Below, piece by piece: positions 46,245-54,853 of a stretch of DNA of 64,000 nt. The position numbers and the translations under genes are program-made. The DNA comes from Jiangellales bacterium (lineage in GTDB: Bacteria; Actinomycetota; Actinomycetes; Jiangellales; Jiangellaceae). The stretch is taken from contig JAUJNY010000005.1 of assembly GCA_030447955.1 (NCBI GenBank), positions 140,455-204,454 on the forward strand, read 5' to 3'. Numbering within the stretch: position 1 is the first letter of the stretch; each line of letters starts with the position of its first letter. The notes under the pieces were generated by a model, which had not been told where the DNA came from, made no database searches, and saw only the letters and a list, made by a program, of their open reading frames with translations.

Positions 46245-47378
46245 TCAGCCGTCGGGGAGCGCGATCACCAAGTCGGCCCACAGGTCCTCGACGTCCTCGA
46301 CGCCGACCGAGAGCCGGACGAGGCCCTCCGGGACGCTCGGGGGCTCCGCGGGCCAGCGCCGGCGCCGCTCGAGCAGCGACTCGACCCCGCCGAGGCTGGT
46401 GGCGTGGACCCACAGGCGCACCGAGCCGGTAAACGCGTCCGCGGCCGCGGCGTCGGCGAGCTCCACGGCGATCATCGCCCCGAAGCCGTGCATGGCCGCC
46501 GCCGCCCGCTCGTGCCCCGGGTCGGTCGGCAGCCCGGGGTAGCGTACCCGCTGGATGGCCGGGTGGGCAGCCAGCCGCGGCGCCAGCACCCCCGCGTTGT
46601 GGGTCGCCCGTTCGACCCGCAGGTGCAGGGTCCGCAGGCCGCGTAGCGCGAGCCACGCCTCCACCGGACCGGGCACCGCGCCACCGCCCGAGCGCGCCGC
46701 CAGCAGGCCCTCGTACAGCTCGTCCGAGCGGGTCACCGCCGCCCCGAGCAGCAGGTCGGAGTGCCCAGAGAGGTACTTGGTCACGCTGTGCACGACGACG
46801 TCCGCGCCGAGGTCGAGCGGCCGCTGGCCCAGCGGCGTGGCGAAGGTGTTGTCCACGACGACGACCGCACCGGCCTCGTGTGCGGCCTGGGCGCACGCCG
46901 GGATGTCGGCGACCTCGAGCATCGGGTTGGTCGGCGACTCCAGCCACAACAACGCAGCGCCACGCACTGCCGCGGCGACCGCGGGCGTGTCCGCGACGTC
47001 GACGCGCCGCACGCTCAGCACCCCCTTGCCGGCCAGGGCGTCCAGCTGTACCAACGTCTGGCTGTAGGCGTGCCGCGGCGCGACCACGCTGGCCGCTACG
47101 GGCAGCGTGCCCAGCACTGCGGACACCGCGGCCATGCCGGAGGCGTACGACAGCGCCCGGCCGCCTTCGAGCAGGCCGAGGGCCTCCTCGAGCGCCTCCC
47201 ACGTCGGGTTGCCGTAGCGGCCGTACCCGCGCGGACCCCCGGCGTGGTAGGTCGAGGTCAGGACGACCGGCGGCGAGAGCGGCTCGTCCGGGCCGGGCGC
47301 GGGTCGACCAGCGACGACGGCGAGGGTCGAGGGTGAGAGGTCGGGGCGCACGGGGGCGATCCTGCCAGCGACGGGCAC
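46245..47378 (-). CDS. Cystathionine gamma-synthase/lyase-family PLP enzyme
   Basis: A 377-aa Cys/Met-metabolism PLP enzyme. Blocks: PLSPPVVLTSTYHAGG, YGRYGNPTWEALEEALGLLE, LSYASGMAAVSAVLGTLP, LLWLESPTNPMLEVADIPAC, VVVDNTFATPLGQRPLDLGA, and the Schiff-base Lys in VVVHSVTKYLSGHSDLLLGA. LSVGVEDVEDLWADL closes the domain. Synthase, gamma-lyase or homocysteine-forming activity cannot be separated by eye. A GTG at 47351 (VRPDLSPSTLAVV) is a plausible shorter start. It is divergent from ddl. Confidence 0.9.
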   Translation of the reverse strand: MPVAGRIAPVRPDLSPSTLAVVAGRPAPGPDEPLSPPVVLTSTYHAGGPRGYGRYGNPTWEALEEALGLLEGGRALSYASGMAAVSAVLGTLPVAASVVAPRHAYSQTLVQLDALAGKGVLSVRRVDVADTPAVAAAVRGAALLWLESPTNPMLEVADIPACAQAAHEAGAVVVVDNTFATPLGQRPLDLGADVVVHSVTKYLSGHSDLLLGAAVTRSDELYEGLLAARSGGGAVPGPVEAWLALRGLRTLHLRVERATHNAGVLAPRLAAHPAIQRVRYPGLPTDPGHERAAAAMHGFGAMIAVELADAAAADAFTGSVRLWVHATSLGGVESLLERRRRWPAEPPSVPEGLVRLSVGVEDVEDLWADLVIALPDG

Positions 47379-47428
47379 CCGTCAGCGGACCGGCCGCGGC
47401 GGAGCGGGCCGGCAGGCTGGGCCGCCGC

Positions 47429-47434
47429 TAGGGT
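47429..47434 (+). promoter_or_regulatory. -10 hexamer of a probable leaderless transcript (ddl)
   Basis: TAGGGT ends 8 nt before the ATG at 47443; no Shine-Dalgarno between. Confidence 0.5.
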
Positions 47435-47442
47435 CGGGGCCG

Positions 47443-48561
47443 ATGGACGTTCAGCACCGCAAACCCCGGGTCGCTGTCGTCTTCGGTGGGCGAAGCCCCG
47501 AGCACGCCATCTCCTGCGTCACCGCCGGCAGCGTGCTGGGGGCCATCGACCGGGACGCGTACGACGTCGTGCCGGTCGGCATCACCCGCCAGGGCCGCTG
47601 GGTGCTCGCCGCCGATGACCCGACGCGGCTGGCCATCACCGACGGCACGTTGCCAGCGGTGCCCGAGAGTGGATCGGCACTCAGCATCACCACCGATCCC
47701 ACCGCGCGGGGCGAGATCGTCGTCGCCGCGCCCGGCGAGGTGCCGCGAGCCCTGGGCGAGGTCGACGTAGTGCTGCCGCTGCTGCACGGGCCGTACGGAG
47801 AGGACGGCACGATCCAGGGCCTGCTCGAGATGGCCGGGGTGCGTTACGTCGGCTCGGGCGTTCTCGCCAGCGCGGTGGGCATGAACAAGCACTACATGAA
47901 GGTGGTACTCGCCGGCGCCGGGTTGCTGGTGTGCCGCCACGTCGTCGTCCGCCCTGGGGAATGGGAGCGCGACCGCTCAGCGGTCGCCGCCTCGGTCGCC
48001 TCCATCGGCTGGCCGGTTTTCGTCAAGCCGGCCAGGGGCGGATCGAGCATCGGGATCAGCCGGGTCGGCGGTCCTGACGACCTCGCCCGGGCGGTCGAGC
48101 TGGCCCTCGAGCACGACCCCAAAGTGCTTGTCGAGGAGGCAGTCGCCGGCCGCGAGATCGAGTGCGCCGTACTGGGCTCCCGTGACGGTCCACCGCAGAC
48201 CAGCGTGTGCGGCGAGATCATCGTGGACGACACCCATGAGTTCTACGACTTCGACGCCAAGTACGTCGACGAGGAACACGTGACGCTGGCTGTGCCGGCG
48301 GACGTACCGGAGGACATCGCGCAGGAGGTCCGCCGGCTGTCCGCCGCCGCGTTCACCGCGCTGGACTGCGAGGGGCTCGCCCGCGTCGACTTCTTCCTGC
48401 GCGCGGACGGGTCCCTGCTGGTCAACGAGGTCAACACGATGCCCGGCTTTACCCCGCACTCGATGTTCCCCCGGCTGTGGGCGGCCAGCGGGCTGGACTA
48501 TCCGGCGCTGGTCGACCGGCTGTTGAGCACGGCGCTGGCGCGGAGCACCGGCCTGCGCTAG
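47443..48561 (+). CDS. ddl: D-alanine--D-alanine ligase
   Basis: A 372-aa ATP-grasp ligase that makes the D-Ala-D-Ala terminus of peptidoglycan stems. Landmarks: VAVVFGGRSPEHAISCVTAG, PLLHGPYGEDGTIQGLLEMA, VGSGVLASAVGMNKHYMKVV, FVKPARGGSSIGISRVGGPD, VLVEEAVAGREIECAVLGSR, and the metal-binding RVDFFLRADGSLLVNEVNTM followed by PGFTPHSMFPRLW. Length matches the actinobacterial form. Complete. Confidence 0.96.
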   Translation: MDVQHRKPRVAVVFGGRSPEHAISCVTAGSVLGAIDRDAYDVVPVGITRQGRWVLAADDPTRLAITDGTLPAVPESGSALSITTDPTARGEIVVAAPGEVPRALGEVDVVLPLLHGPYGEDGTIQGLLEMAGVRYVGSGVLASAVGMNKHYMKVVLAGAGLLVCRHVVVRPGEWERDRSAVAASVASIGWPVFVKPARGGSSIGISRVGGPDDLARAVELALEHDPKVLVEEAVAGREIECAVLGSRDGPPQTSVCGEIIVDDTHEFYDFDAKYVDEEHVTLAVPADVPEDIAQEVRRLSAAAFTALDCEGLARVDFFLRADGSLLVNEVNTMPGFTPHSMFPRLWAASGLDYPALVDRLLSTALARSTGLR

Positions 48562-48609
48562 AGCTGGCTACGGCCGAGAGGTCGCACGGGCGTACGGCCC
48601 TGGTGCGCG

Positions 48610-48637
48610 TTGGGGGAATACCCCGGCGGGGTATGCT
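48610..48637 (+). promoter_or_regulatory. Promoter of the DUF4396-DUF305 cluster
   Basis: TTGGGG (48610-48615) and TATGCT (48632-48637) with a 16-bp spacer. The spacer is filled by the CsoR-like palindrome, the geometry expected for metal-relieved repression. Confidence 0.6.
48618..48634. promoter_or_regulatory. CsoR-like operator
   Basis: ataccccggcggggtat is a perfect 7-3-7 inverted repeat. It matches the TACCCC-N-GGGGTA form of copper-sensing CsoR (and related RcnR/FrmR-class) operators. It overlaps the promoter spacer and -10. Which metal or thiol signal is sensed is inference. Confidence 0.7.
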
Positions 48638-48693
48638 CGTTCGGGAGCGCGACAGCCGGAGGTTCCGGAGACACCTCGAAGGAAGGACTGGCC

Positions 48694-49197
48694 ATGGCCG
48701 GTCACAACACTCATCAGCACGGCGGGCACGGCGCCGCCCCGGATACGCCGCAGGGGCGGCGAGAGCTCAACCGGTTGGCGGTCAGCGCGACGGCGCACTG
48801 CCTCACTGGCTGCGCCATTGGCGAGGTTCTGGGCCTGGCCATCGGCACCTACCTGGCTTGGTCCAACGGGGCGACGATCGCCTTGGCAGTTGCCCTGGCG
48901 TTCCTTTTCGGCTACGCCTTCACCATCGTCCCCGTGCTCCGCTCGGGATTGGCCCTGGGCGCAGCGCTGGGGGTGGCCCTGGCCGCGGACACCGTCTCCA
49001 TCACCGTGATGGAGATCGTCGACAACGCGATCATGCTCCTGATCCCGGGGGCGATGGACGTCGGCTTGGACAGCTGGCTGTTCTGGGGCGCGCTGACAGT
49101 CGCGCTGGGCGTCGCATTCGTGGTCACCGTGCCGGTCAACCGCGCCTTGATTCGCCGCGGCAAGGGTCATGCCGTGGTGCACCAGTACCACCACTAA
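48694..49197 (+). CDS. DUF4396 membrane protein
   Basis: A 167-aa protein with RBS GGAAGG before the ATG at 48694. The His-rich N-terminus (MAGHNTHQHGGHGAAPDTPQ) could bind metal. Then come about four membrane spans (CAIGEVLGLAIGTYLAW, TIALAVALAFLFGYAFTIVP, LGAALGVALAADTVSITVME, FWGALTVALGVAFVVTVPVN) and a His-rich end (GHAVVHQYHH). ATAHCLTGCAIGEVLG and SITVMEIVDNAIM are DUF4396 hallmarks. It is often near copper genes. First gene behind the CsoR-like operator; transport or metal handling is inferred. Confidence 0.82.
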   Translation: MAGHNTHQHGGHGAAPDTPQGRRELNRLAVSATAHCLTGCAIGEVLGLAIGTYLAWSNGATIALAVALAFLFGYAFTIVPVLRSGLALGAALGVALAADTVSITVMEIVDNAIMLLIPGAMDVGLDSWLFWGALTVALGVAFVVTVPVNRALIRRGKGHAVVHQYHH

Positions 49198-49232
49198 CAG
49201 CACCCAACTCTCAGCCGTACAGGAGAAACTCC

Positions 49233-49832
49233 GTGAAGCAGCTCCACCGTGCCGCAGCAGGCGGCGCCCTGACGTTCGTCCTGGCCGTGACCGGCTGCGG
49301 CACCAACGACACCATCAGCACGCCGACCGCCGCTACGACGGTCAGCGAGGTTCACGCCGCGCCGGACGTCGAGTTCGCCCAGCAGATGATCGTCCACCAC
49401 CGCGGTGCGATCGAGATGGTCGACCTTGCGGCCGACCGCGCGCAGAACCCTGAGATTCAGGCCCTCGCTGAGGAGATCCGGGCCGCGCAGGCCCCCGAGA
49501 TCGACGCCATGAGCAGCTGGCTGCAGACCTGGGGTGAGGAGGTGCCCGGAGACACCGGCATGGACCACGGTGACATGGGTGGCATGGAGGCCATGGACAT
49601 GCCGGGGATGATGAGCCCTGAGCAGATGCAACAGCTCGCGCAGGCTGAAGGCGCTGCCTTCGACCGGACGTTTCTGGAGATGATGACCGAGCACCACCGC
49701 GGCGCGGTCCAGATGGCTCAGACCGAACAAGCCGAAGGCGAGAACCCCGAGGCCATCGCCCTGGCCGAGCAGATAGAGACCAGCCAGGCCCAGGAGATTG
49801 ACCGGATGCAGCAGCTGCTGCAGTCGCTCTGA
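49233..49832 (+). CDS. DUF305 (ferritin-like) lipoprotein
   Basis: 199 aa from the GTG at 49233 with RBS AGGAG. A lipobox LAVTGCGT anchors it outside the membrane. Two DUF305 repeats follow, each with the metal-binding QMIVHHRGAIEMVDLAADRA and EMMTEHHRGAVQMAQTEQ pattern. Between them lies a Met/His/Asp stretch (MDHGDMGGMEAMDMPGMM) well suited to copper. It is 35 bp downstream of the DUF4396 gene, so the two probably share the CsoR-like promoter. Confidence 0.88.
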   Translation: MKQLHRAAAGGALTFVLAVTGCGTNDTISTPTAATTVSEVHAAPDVEFAQQMIVHHRGAIEMVDLAADRAQNPEIQALAEEIRAAQAPEIDAMSSWLQTWGEEVPGDTGMDHGDMGGMEAMDMPGMMSPEQMQQLAQAEGAAFDRTFLEMMTEHHRGAVQMAQTEQAEGENPEAIALAEQIETSQAQEIDRMQQLLQSL

Positions 49833-49870
49833 TCCTGGATTCCCAGGCGCCAATTGACGAGAACCGGAAC

Positions 49871-50797
49871 ATGACCAGTCACCCCGCCCAGCAGCGCTAC
49901 CGCACCCGGTTCGCCCTGGTCACTGTGCTGGCCGCAGGTGGCCTGTTCGCCGGCTGCGCCGATCGGGACGCCGGTCCGGACGCCGCGACCTCGGACAGCG
50001 GCGGCGTTGAGGGCGGTGAGCACGAGAACGCCGGCGGTCACACCGCCAGCGGCGGCCTGCCCAGCCCTCACGTGCACGGGGTGGCCGTCAACCCCGCCGA
50101 CAGCCGGGTTTACCTGGCGACCCATGACGGGCTCTTCCGCTACGACGCGTCCGGCCACACCCGCGTCGGCCCGGTCATCGACCTGATGGGCTTCACCGTC
50201 GCCGGCCCGGACCACTTCTACGCGTCCGGACACCCCGGACCCGGAACCGAGCTCCCTGAGCCGGTCGGGCTGATCGAGTCCAGCGACGGCGGTCTGACCT
50301 GGTCACCGTTGTCCCGCCAGGGCCAGTCCGACTTCCACGCCCTCGCCGCCGCCGGCGCCGGAGTCGTCGGTTTCGACGGCACCTTGCGCAGCAGCGCCGA
50401 CGGCAGGACCTGGACGACGCTGGACCCGCCCGTGGAGCCGTACGCGCTGGCTGCCTCGCCCGACGGGGAGATCCTGCTCGCTACCAGCCCATCCGGCCCG
50501 GCCCGGTCCACCGACGGCGGCGCCAACTGGTCCCCGGTGAACCGGGCACCCCTGCTTCAGGTCGTGGACTGGGCCGACACCAGCACCGTGGTCGGCGTGA
50601 CCCCCGACGGCACGGTCGCGGTCAGCAACGACTCCGGCGCGACCTGGACCACCCGCGCTGACATCGGCGGGGCGCCTCAGGCCGTAGGCGCTGACGTCCC
50701 AGCCGACGGCTCGCTACGGGTGCTCGTCGTTACGACCACTGCTGTCATGAACTCCACCGACGGGGGCGCTACCTTCGCCCCGCTCGACGGCGGCTAG
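49871..50797 (+). CDS. F510_1955-type glycosyl-hydrolase-like (BNR repeat) lipoprotein
   Basis: A 308-aa exported propeller protein. The lipobox is LAAGGLFAGCADRDAG. The linker is Gly/Glu/His-rich. LPSPHVHGVAVNPADSRVYL opens the propeller, and BNR/Asp-box turns recur (SSDGGLTWSPL, STDGGANWSPV, SNDSGATWTTR, STDGGATFAPL). The family is named after a hydrolase but activity is unproven. It follows DUF305 by 38 bp and its stop overlaps the convergent DUF3515 gene by 4 bp. This trio is commonly found in copper-tolerance loci. Confidence 0.82.
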   Translation: MTSHPAQQRYRTRFALVTVLAAGGLFAGCADRDAGPDAATSDSGGVEGGEHENAGGHTASGGLPSPHVHGVAVNPADSRVYLATHDGLFRYDASGHTRVGPVIDLMGFTVAGPDHFYASGHPGPGTELPEPVGLIESSDGGLTWSPLSRQGQSDFHALAAAGAGVVGFDGTLRSSADGRTWTTLDPPVEPYALAASPDGEILLATSPSGPARSTDGGANWSPVNRAPLLQVVDWADTSTVVGVTPDGTVAVSNDSGATWTTRADIGGAPQAVGADVPADGSLRVLVVTTTAVMNSTDGGATFAPLDGG

Positions 50798-51192
50798 TCG
50801 CGGCGCGGGACGGTCGCTTTGATCGCCGCCGCCAGGTCGACGACGGCGTTGGCGGGTGGGTCGTACGCCTCCGGCACCGCCACCTCGACGTTGACGACCC
50901 GGTCGGTCGTGGTGAGGAAAGAGCCGCCCTCGCCGGGAGTCGGCAGCCACGCCACACCCTCGACCTCCACAAGCGCCTCGCCCGGCGGCGGGTTCGAGAC
51001 GCCGCAGCGCAACACGATCGGCGGCGAACCCCACGCGGCCGCGGGCACCTCGGCTGGCTCGACCGCTCTGCGCTCGGCGTCGAGCACCGTGCCAGGCAGG
51101 ACCTCGAGCAGCGCGGAGCACACCTGACCGGTGCGGGCCGACGGCTCGTACGGCTGGACCCGCACCGGGCCTTGCCCACACGCGCACAGCAA
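50794..51192 (-). CDS. DUF3515-family protein (N-terminus uncertain)
   Basis: At least 132 aa. VQPYEPSARTGQVCSALLEV, LDAERRAVEPAEVPAAAWGS, PIVLRCGVSNP and GEGGSFLTTTDRVVNVEVAV are typical of the actinobacterial DUF3515 family, usually a membrane or lipoprotein beside thiL. A TTG at 51192 falls inside a hydrophobic run (LLLLCACG) that continues upstream in frame as a signal-like segment (GLPAASGLS) to about 51233, without an ATG, GTG or TTG. The true start may be hidden by another base error. Confidence 0.75.
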   Translation of the reverse strand: MLCACGQGPVRVQPYEPSARTGQVCSALLEVLPGTVLDAERRAVEPAEVPAAAWGSPPIVLRCGVSNPPPGEALVEVEGVAWLPTPGEGGSFLTTTDRVVNVEVAVPEAYDPPANAVVDLAAAIKATVPRRD

Positions 51193-51290
51193 CAGCAGTG
51201 ACAGGCCGGACGCTGCGGGCAGTCCAAGGGCGGACCGGCTACCCCGCCTCCGCGGGCGGAGACCGCTAGGGCTGGCGGGTGGGGTGGATC

Positions 51291-51527
51291 TCAGAGGTGA
51301 ACGACCGGGCAGGTCAGCGTCCGGGTGATCCCGCCGACGCCCTGGACGCGGGCGACGACCAGCTTGCCGAGGTCGTCAACGTTGCGCGCCTCCGCCCGAA
51401 CGATGACGTCGTAGGGTCCGGTGACGTCCTCCGCCTGCGTCACCCCCTCGATCTCGGCGATCGACCGGGCCACGTCCGCCGCCTTGCCGACCTCGGTCTG
51501 GATGAGGATGTAGGCCTGGACCACCAC
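51291..51527 (-). CDS. Stand-alone Lrp/AsnC ligand-binding (RAM) domain protein
   Basis: A 78-aa protein with only the RAM domain: VVQAYILIQTEVGKAADVAR, then EIEGVTQAEDVTGPYDVIVR and GKLVVARVQGVGGITRTLTC. There is no helix-turn-helix, so it cannot bind DNA alone. It may form oligomers or pair with a full Lrp protein and sense amino acids. Start at 51527. It is divergent from thiL; this arrangement is conserved in actinobacteria. Confidence 0.88.
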   Translation of the reverse strand: MVVQAYILIQTEVGKAADVARSIAEIEGVTQAEDVTGPYDVIVRAEARNVDDLGKLVVARVQGVGGITRTLTCPVVHL

Positions 51528-51610
51528 GGTCGTCCTCCCGGGCAGGATGTCGGTCGGTCGCGCAAACGCTACAACCTGATCATGGAGGCGGAGCGCATGG
51601 TGGGTAGCGC

Positions 51611-52555
51611 ATGACGGGCACAGTGGCCGAGGCGGGGGAGTTCGGGCTCATCGCCGCGGTGAGTGAGCGGCTCCCGCAGGGTCCGGAGGTGCTGATCGGG
51701 CCCGGTGACGACGCAGCCGTGCTCGCGGCACCTGACGGTCGCGTGGTAGCGACGACCGATGTGCTCGTCGAGGGGCGACACTTCCGGCGCGACTGGTCTC
51801 AGCCGTACGACGTTGGACGCAAGGCAGCCGCGCGCAACCTCGCTGACATCGCCGCCATGGGCGCCCGTCCGCTGGCGCTGCTCGTCGCGCTCGCCGTACC
51901 GCCGGACCTGCCGCTGAGCTGGGTGCTGCGGCTCGCCGATGGCTTGCGTGAGGAGGCGGAGCTGGGTGGCGCTTCGGTGGTCGGCGGCGACACCGCCCGT
52001 GCGGATGTCGTCTTCGTGTCCGTGACCGCGCTGGGCGACCTGGAGGGACGCGCCCCTCTCACTCGTGCAGGAGCTCAGCCTGGTGACGTCGTGGCGGTGT
52101 GCGGACGGCTCGGCTGGGCCGAGGCCGGACTTGCCGTGCTGGGCCGCGGCTTCCGCTCACCGCGCGTGCTCGTCGAGGCCCACCGCCGCCCGGACGTCGC
52201 CTACGACGCCGGCCCCGAGGCGGCGACGCTGGGCGCGAGCGCGCTCGTCGACGTCTCCGACGGCCTAGTGCAGGACATCGGCCATGTGGCGGCCGCCAGC
52301 GGTGTCGCGGTCGACCTCGACCCCGAGGCCTTCGAGGTGCCGCAGGCGCTGCGTGACGTGGGTGCCGCGGTCGGCACCGACCCGCTGCAGTGGGTGCTCA
52401 CCGGAGGCGACGACTACGCGCTCGCCGGGAGCTTTCCCGCCGGCGTAGCACTGCCGCTGCGCTGGCGCGTGGTGGGGGTCGTCGGCACCGGGGAGGGCGT
52501 GACGGTCGCCGGCCGGCCGTACGACGCTCCGGCCGGTCACGCCCACTTCCGCTGA
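51611..52555 (+). CDS. thiL: Thiamine-monophosphate kinase
   Basis: A 314-aa PurM-fold kinase making thiamine diphosphate. Metal/ATP blocks: EVLIGPGDDAAVLAAPDGRV, TTDVLVEGRHFRRDWSQPYD, KAAARNLADIAAMGARPLAL, GGASVVGGDTARADVVFVSV, VDVSDGLVQDIGHVAAASGV and WVLTGGDDYALAGSFP. The ATG at 51611 gives the family N-terminus (EFGLIAAVSERLP). Complete. Confidence 0.95.
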   Translation: MTGTVAEAGEFGLIAAVSERLPQGPEVLIGPGDDAAVLAAPDGRVVATTDVLVEGRHFRRDWSQPYDVGRKAAARNLADIAAMGARPLALLVALAVPPDLPLSWVLRLADGLREEAELGGASVVGGDTARADVVFVSVTALGDLEGRAPLTRAGAQPGDVVAVCGRLGWAEAGLAVLGRGFRSPRVLVEAHRRPDVAYDAGPEAATLGASALVDVSDGLVQDIGHVAAASGVAVDLDPEAFEVPQALRDVGAAVGTDPLQWVLTGGDDYALAGSFPAGVALPLRWRVVGVVGTGEGVTVAGRPYDAPAGHAHFR

Positions 52556-52620
52556 GGAGGCGGCCACCGTTGGCCGCGGTGGCGATGGATCTCCTCGCGC
52601 TGTCCTGCCCCCCATGCACC

Positions 52621-52696
52621 CAAGGGCCCCTTGGATGCGGTTGGGAGTGCGGGCAAGGGCCCCTTGGGCGCGTACATCGAGGGCAAGGGCCCCTTG
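52621..52696. repeat. Three copies of the palindrome CAAGGGCCCCTTG
   Basis: Identical 13-mers at 52621-52633, 52654-52666 and 52684-52696, each able to fold on itself (CAAGGG/CCCTTG around one base). They fill the 234-bp gap between the convergent ends of thiL and rpmB. Possibly a bidirectional terminator or a dispersed intergenic repeat. Confidence 0.75.
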
Positions 52697-52789
52697 CGCC
52701 CATACGCCGGGGGCGGCTCGGGCCGCGGGGCGCGCCCGGCGGTGGGTAGCGCTGAGTCGCGCCTACCCCCTTGAACGGGGGCGGCGGGC

Positions 52790-52975
52790 TCAGCGGGTGA
52801 CCTTGCCAGCCTTGAGGCAGGAGGTGCACACGTTCAGCCGCTTGGGGGTGCCGCCAACAACGGCGCGGACCGTCTGGATGTTGGGGTTCCACCGCCGGCG
52901 GGTGCGCCGGTGCGAGTGGGAGATGCTGTTGCCGAAGCCCGGGCCTTTGCCACAGACGTCACAGGTGGCAGCCAC
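52790..52975 (-). CDS. rpmB: 50S ribosomal protein L28, zinc-ribbon form
   Basis: A 61-aa protein from the GTG at 52975, with RBS GAGGAG. It begins [20 protein letters not shown] and ends [15 protein letters not shown]. The two CxxC pairs mark the Cys-plus (zinc-binding) version of L28. [16 protein letters not shown] is the usual RNA-binding core. It is transcribed away from the DAK2 gene. Zinc-responsive replacement by a Cys-minus paralog is known in actinobacteria, but no paralog is in this window. Confidence 0.96.
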   Translation of the reverse strand: MAATCDVCGKGPGFGNSISHSHRRTRRRWNPNIQTVRAVVGGTPKRLNVCTSCLKAGKVTR

Positions 52976-53200
52976 GGGATTCTCCTCAGCGGATGACGGT
53001 TGGAAAAAGTGCGCGGACGCGGGCCGTCCGGCGTTGTGAGCGGGGGCGACGCCCCGACGACCGGGACAGGGTAGTCGGGGCGCCGGCCCGCACGCCACTC
53101 AGCCCGCGGTGGCCGGCTGGCTACGCTGCCGCGAGCGCGAGAGGCGTCGCGGTGGCAATCAAGGTGTTTGCGTCGCGGCGGGCCGCGGGAGGGGGCGGAG

Positions 53201-54853
53201 GTGCGCGACGTTCTCGACGGCACGCTTGACGCCGCAGCGGTACGCCGCTGGTGCCGCCTGTCGCTGGACGGGCTGGCGGCAGCCCGGGAAGAGATCGACG
53301 CGCTGAACGTCTACCCGGTGCCGGACGCGGACACAGGGACCAACCTCTGGTCGACCATGGAGGCCGCGACGGCGGCGGCCAGCGCGGCCGACGTCCGCCC
53401 GGACGATGTCGCCGGGGTGCTGCACGCAGCTGCTCGCGGAGCGCTGCTAGGGGCGCGCGGCAACTCCGGCGTGATCCTGAGCCAGCTGTTGCGCGGTGCG
53501 GCCGAGGGGCTGGCCGCCGACGGGCGCGTCCCGTCCGCAGGGCCCCCCGGGCCGAGACACCTCGCGGCGGCGCTGGCCCGCTCCGCGGAACAGGGCTACG
53601 CCGCGGTGGCGGAGCCAGTCGAGGGCACCATGCTCACGGTCGCCCGAGCAGCCGCCGACGCGGGGGTGCAGCGGGCTCGTGGGGCCGGGGCGACGCTCGC
53701 CGGGGTCGCCCGCGCGGCCGCTCGCGCCGGCCGGGTCGCGCTCGCCCGCACCCCCCAGCAGCTGGACGTGCTCGCCCGGGCCGGTGTGGTCGACGCGGGG
53801 GGCCGCGGGCTCACCGTGCTGCTGGAGGCGGTCGACACACTCGTCAGTGGACGTCGTCCCCCGGTGCGAGCCCGCCGGCTCGGGCCGCCGGCGCTGCCCT
53901 TTCCGGCCAGTGCCGGTCTCGACCTGCGCCCCGGCGGTCCGGCGTACGAGGTGATGTACCTGCTGGAGGCCGACGACGAGCGGGTGCCGGCGCTGCGCAA
54001 GGCGCTGGTCGGCCTCGGGGACTCGGTCCTCGTCGTCGGAGGCGACCGGCTCTGGCACGTCCACGCGCACGTGCACGATGTGGGAGCTGCCCTCGAGGCG
54101 GGGATGCGCGCCGGCCGGCCGTACCGGGTCCGGGTCGTGCACTTCGTTGACCAGCTGGCGGCCCGCTCGCACCGTCGTGCTCCCGCCGGCACCCGGGCAG
54201 TCGTCGCGGTCGCGGCGAGTTCGGGGATTGCCGAACTGCTCTCCGGTGCCGGGGCGTTCGTGGTGGCGCGGGAGCCGGAGCGTGATCCCTCCACCGCCGA
54301 GCTGCTCGCCGCGATCCGCCGCACCGGTGCAGTGGAGGTCGTCGTCCTGCCCAACGACCGTGAGGGCATCGCCGTCGCCGAGGCGGCGGCGGAGCGGGCC
54401 CGCGACGAGGGCGTACGCGTGGCCGTCCTGCCGACCCGCGCGCAGGTGCAGGGGCTCGCCGCGCTGGCCGTGCACGAGCCAGGCCGCTCCTTCGACGACG
54501 ACGTGGTCGCGATGACCTCGGCGGCGGCGCACACCCGGCACGGCGCGGTCACCGTGGCCACTCGCGACGCCGTCACCGCGGCCGGCCGCTGTGCGGCGGG
54601 TGACGTGCTGGGTCTGGTGGACGGTGACCTCGTGACGGTCGGAAAGGAGCTGGCGGCGACCGCGATCGAGGTTGTCGACCGGCTGCTCGCCGGTGGTGGT
54701 GAGCTGGTCACCCTGGTGAGCGGGGGGGCGGCGCCGGACTCGGGGCTGTCCGCGGCTGTGGCCCGACATGTACGCAGCACCCGGCCCGAGGTGGAGACCG
54801 TGGTGTACGGCGGAGGCCCGCCCCGCTACCCCCTCCTCATCGGGGTGGAGTGA
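53201..54853 (+). CDS. DAK2/DegV-domain protein (YloV/FakA-like)
   Basis: 550 aa from the GTG at 53201 behind a GGAGGGGGCGGAG tract. The N-terminal DhaL/DAK2 domain has the Mg-ATP motif LNVYPVPDADTGTNLWSTME and GALLGARGNSGVILSQLLRG. The C-terminal half is DegV/FakA-type (AYEVMYLLEADDERVPALRK, VVLPNDREGIAVAEAAAERA, YGGGPPRYPLLIGVE). FakA phosphorylates fatty acids in Firmicutes; here a fatty-acid or glycerone kinase role is inferred. The recG start overlaps its stop. Confidence 0.88.
   Translation: MRDVLDGTLDAAAVRRWCRLSLDGLAAAREEIDALNVYPVPDADTGTNLWSTMEAATAAASAADVRPDDVAGVLHAAARGALLGARGNSGVILSQLLRGAAEGLAADGRVPSAGPPGPRHLAAALARSAEQGYAAVAEPVEGTMLTVARAAADAGVQRARGAGATLAGVARAAARAGRVALARTPQQLDVLARAGVVDAGGRGLTVLLEAVDTLVSGRRPPVRARRLGPPALPFPASAGLDLRPGGPAYEVMYLLEADDERVPALRKALVGLGDSVLVVGGDRLWHVHAHVHDVGAALEAGMRAGRPYRVRVVHFVDQLAARSHRRAPAGTRAVVAVAASSGIAELLSGAGAFVVAREPERDPSTAELLAAIRRTGAVEVVVLPNDREGIAVAEAAAERARDEGVRVAVLPTRAQVQGLAALAVHEPGRSFDDDVVAMTSAAAHTRHGAVTVATRDAVTAAGRCAAGDVLGLVDGDLVTVGKELAATAIEVVDRLLAGGGELVTLVSGGAAPDSGLSAAVARHVRSTRPEVETVVYGGGPPRYPLLIGVE

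Noticed and set aside
52621-52696. Three spaced palindromes as a mini-CRISPR
   Set aside because: Repeats are only 13 bp, spacers are 17-20 bp, and no cas genes are present.
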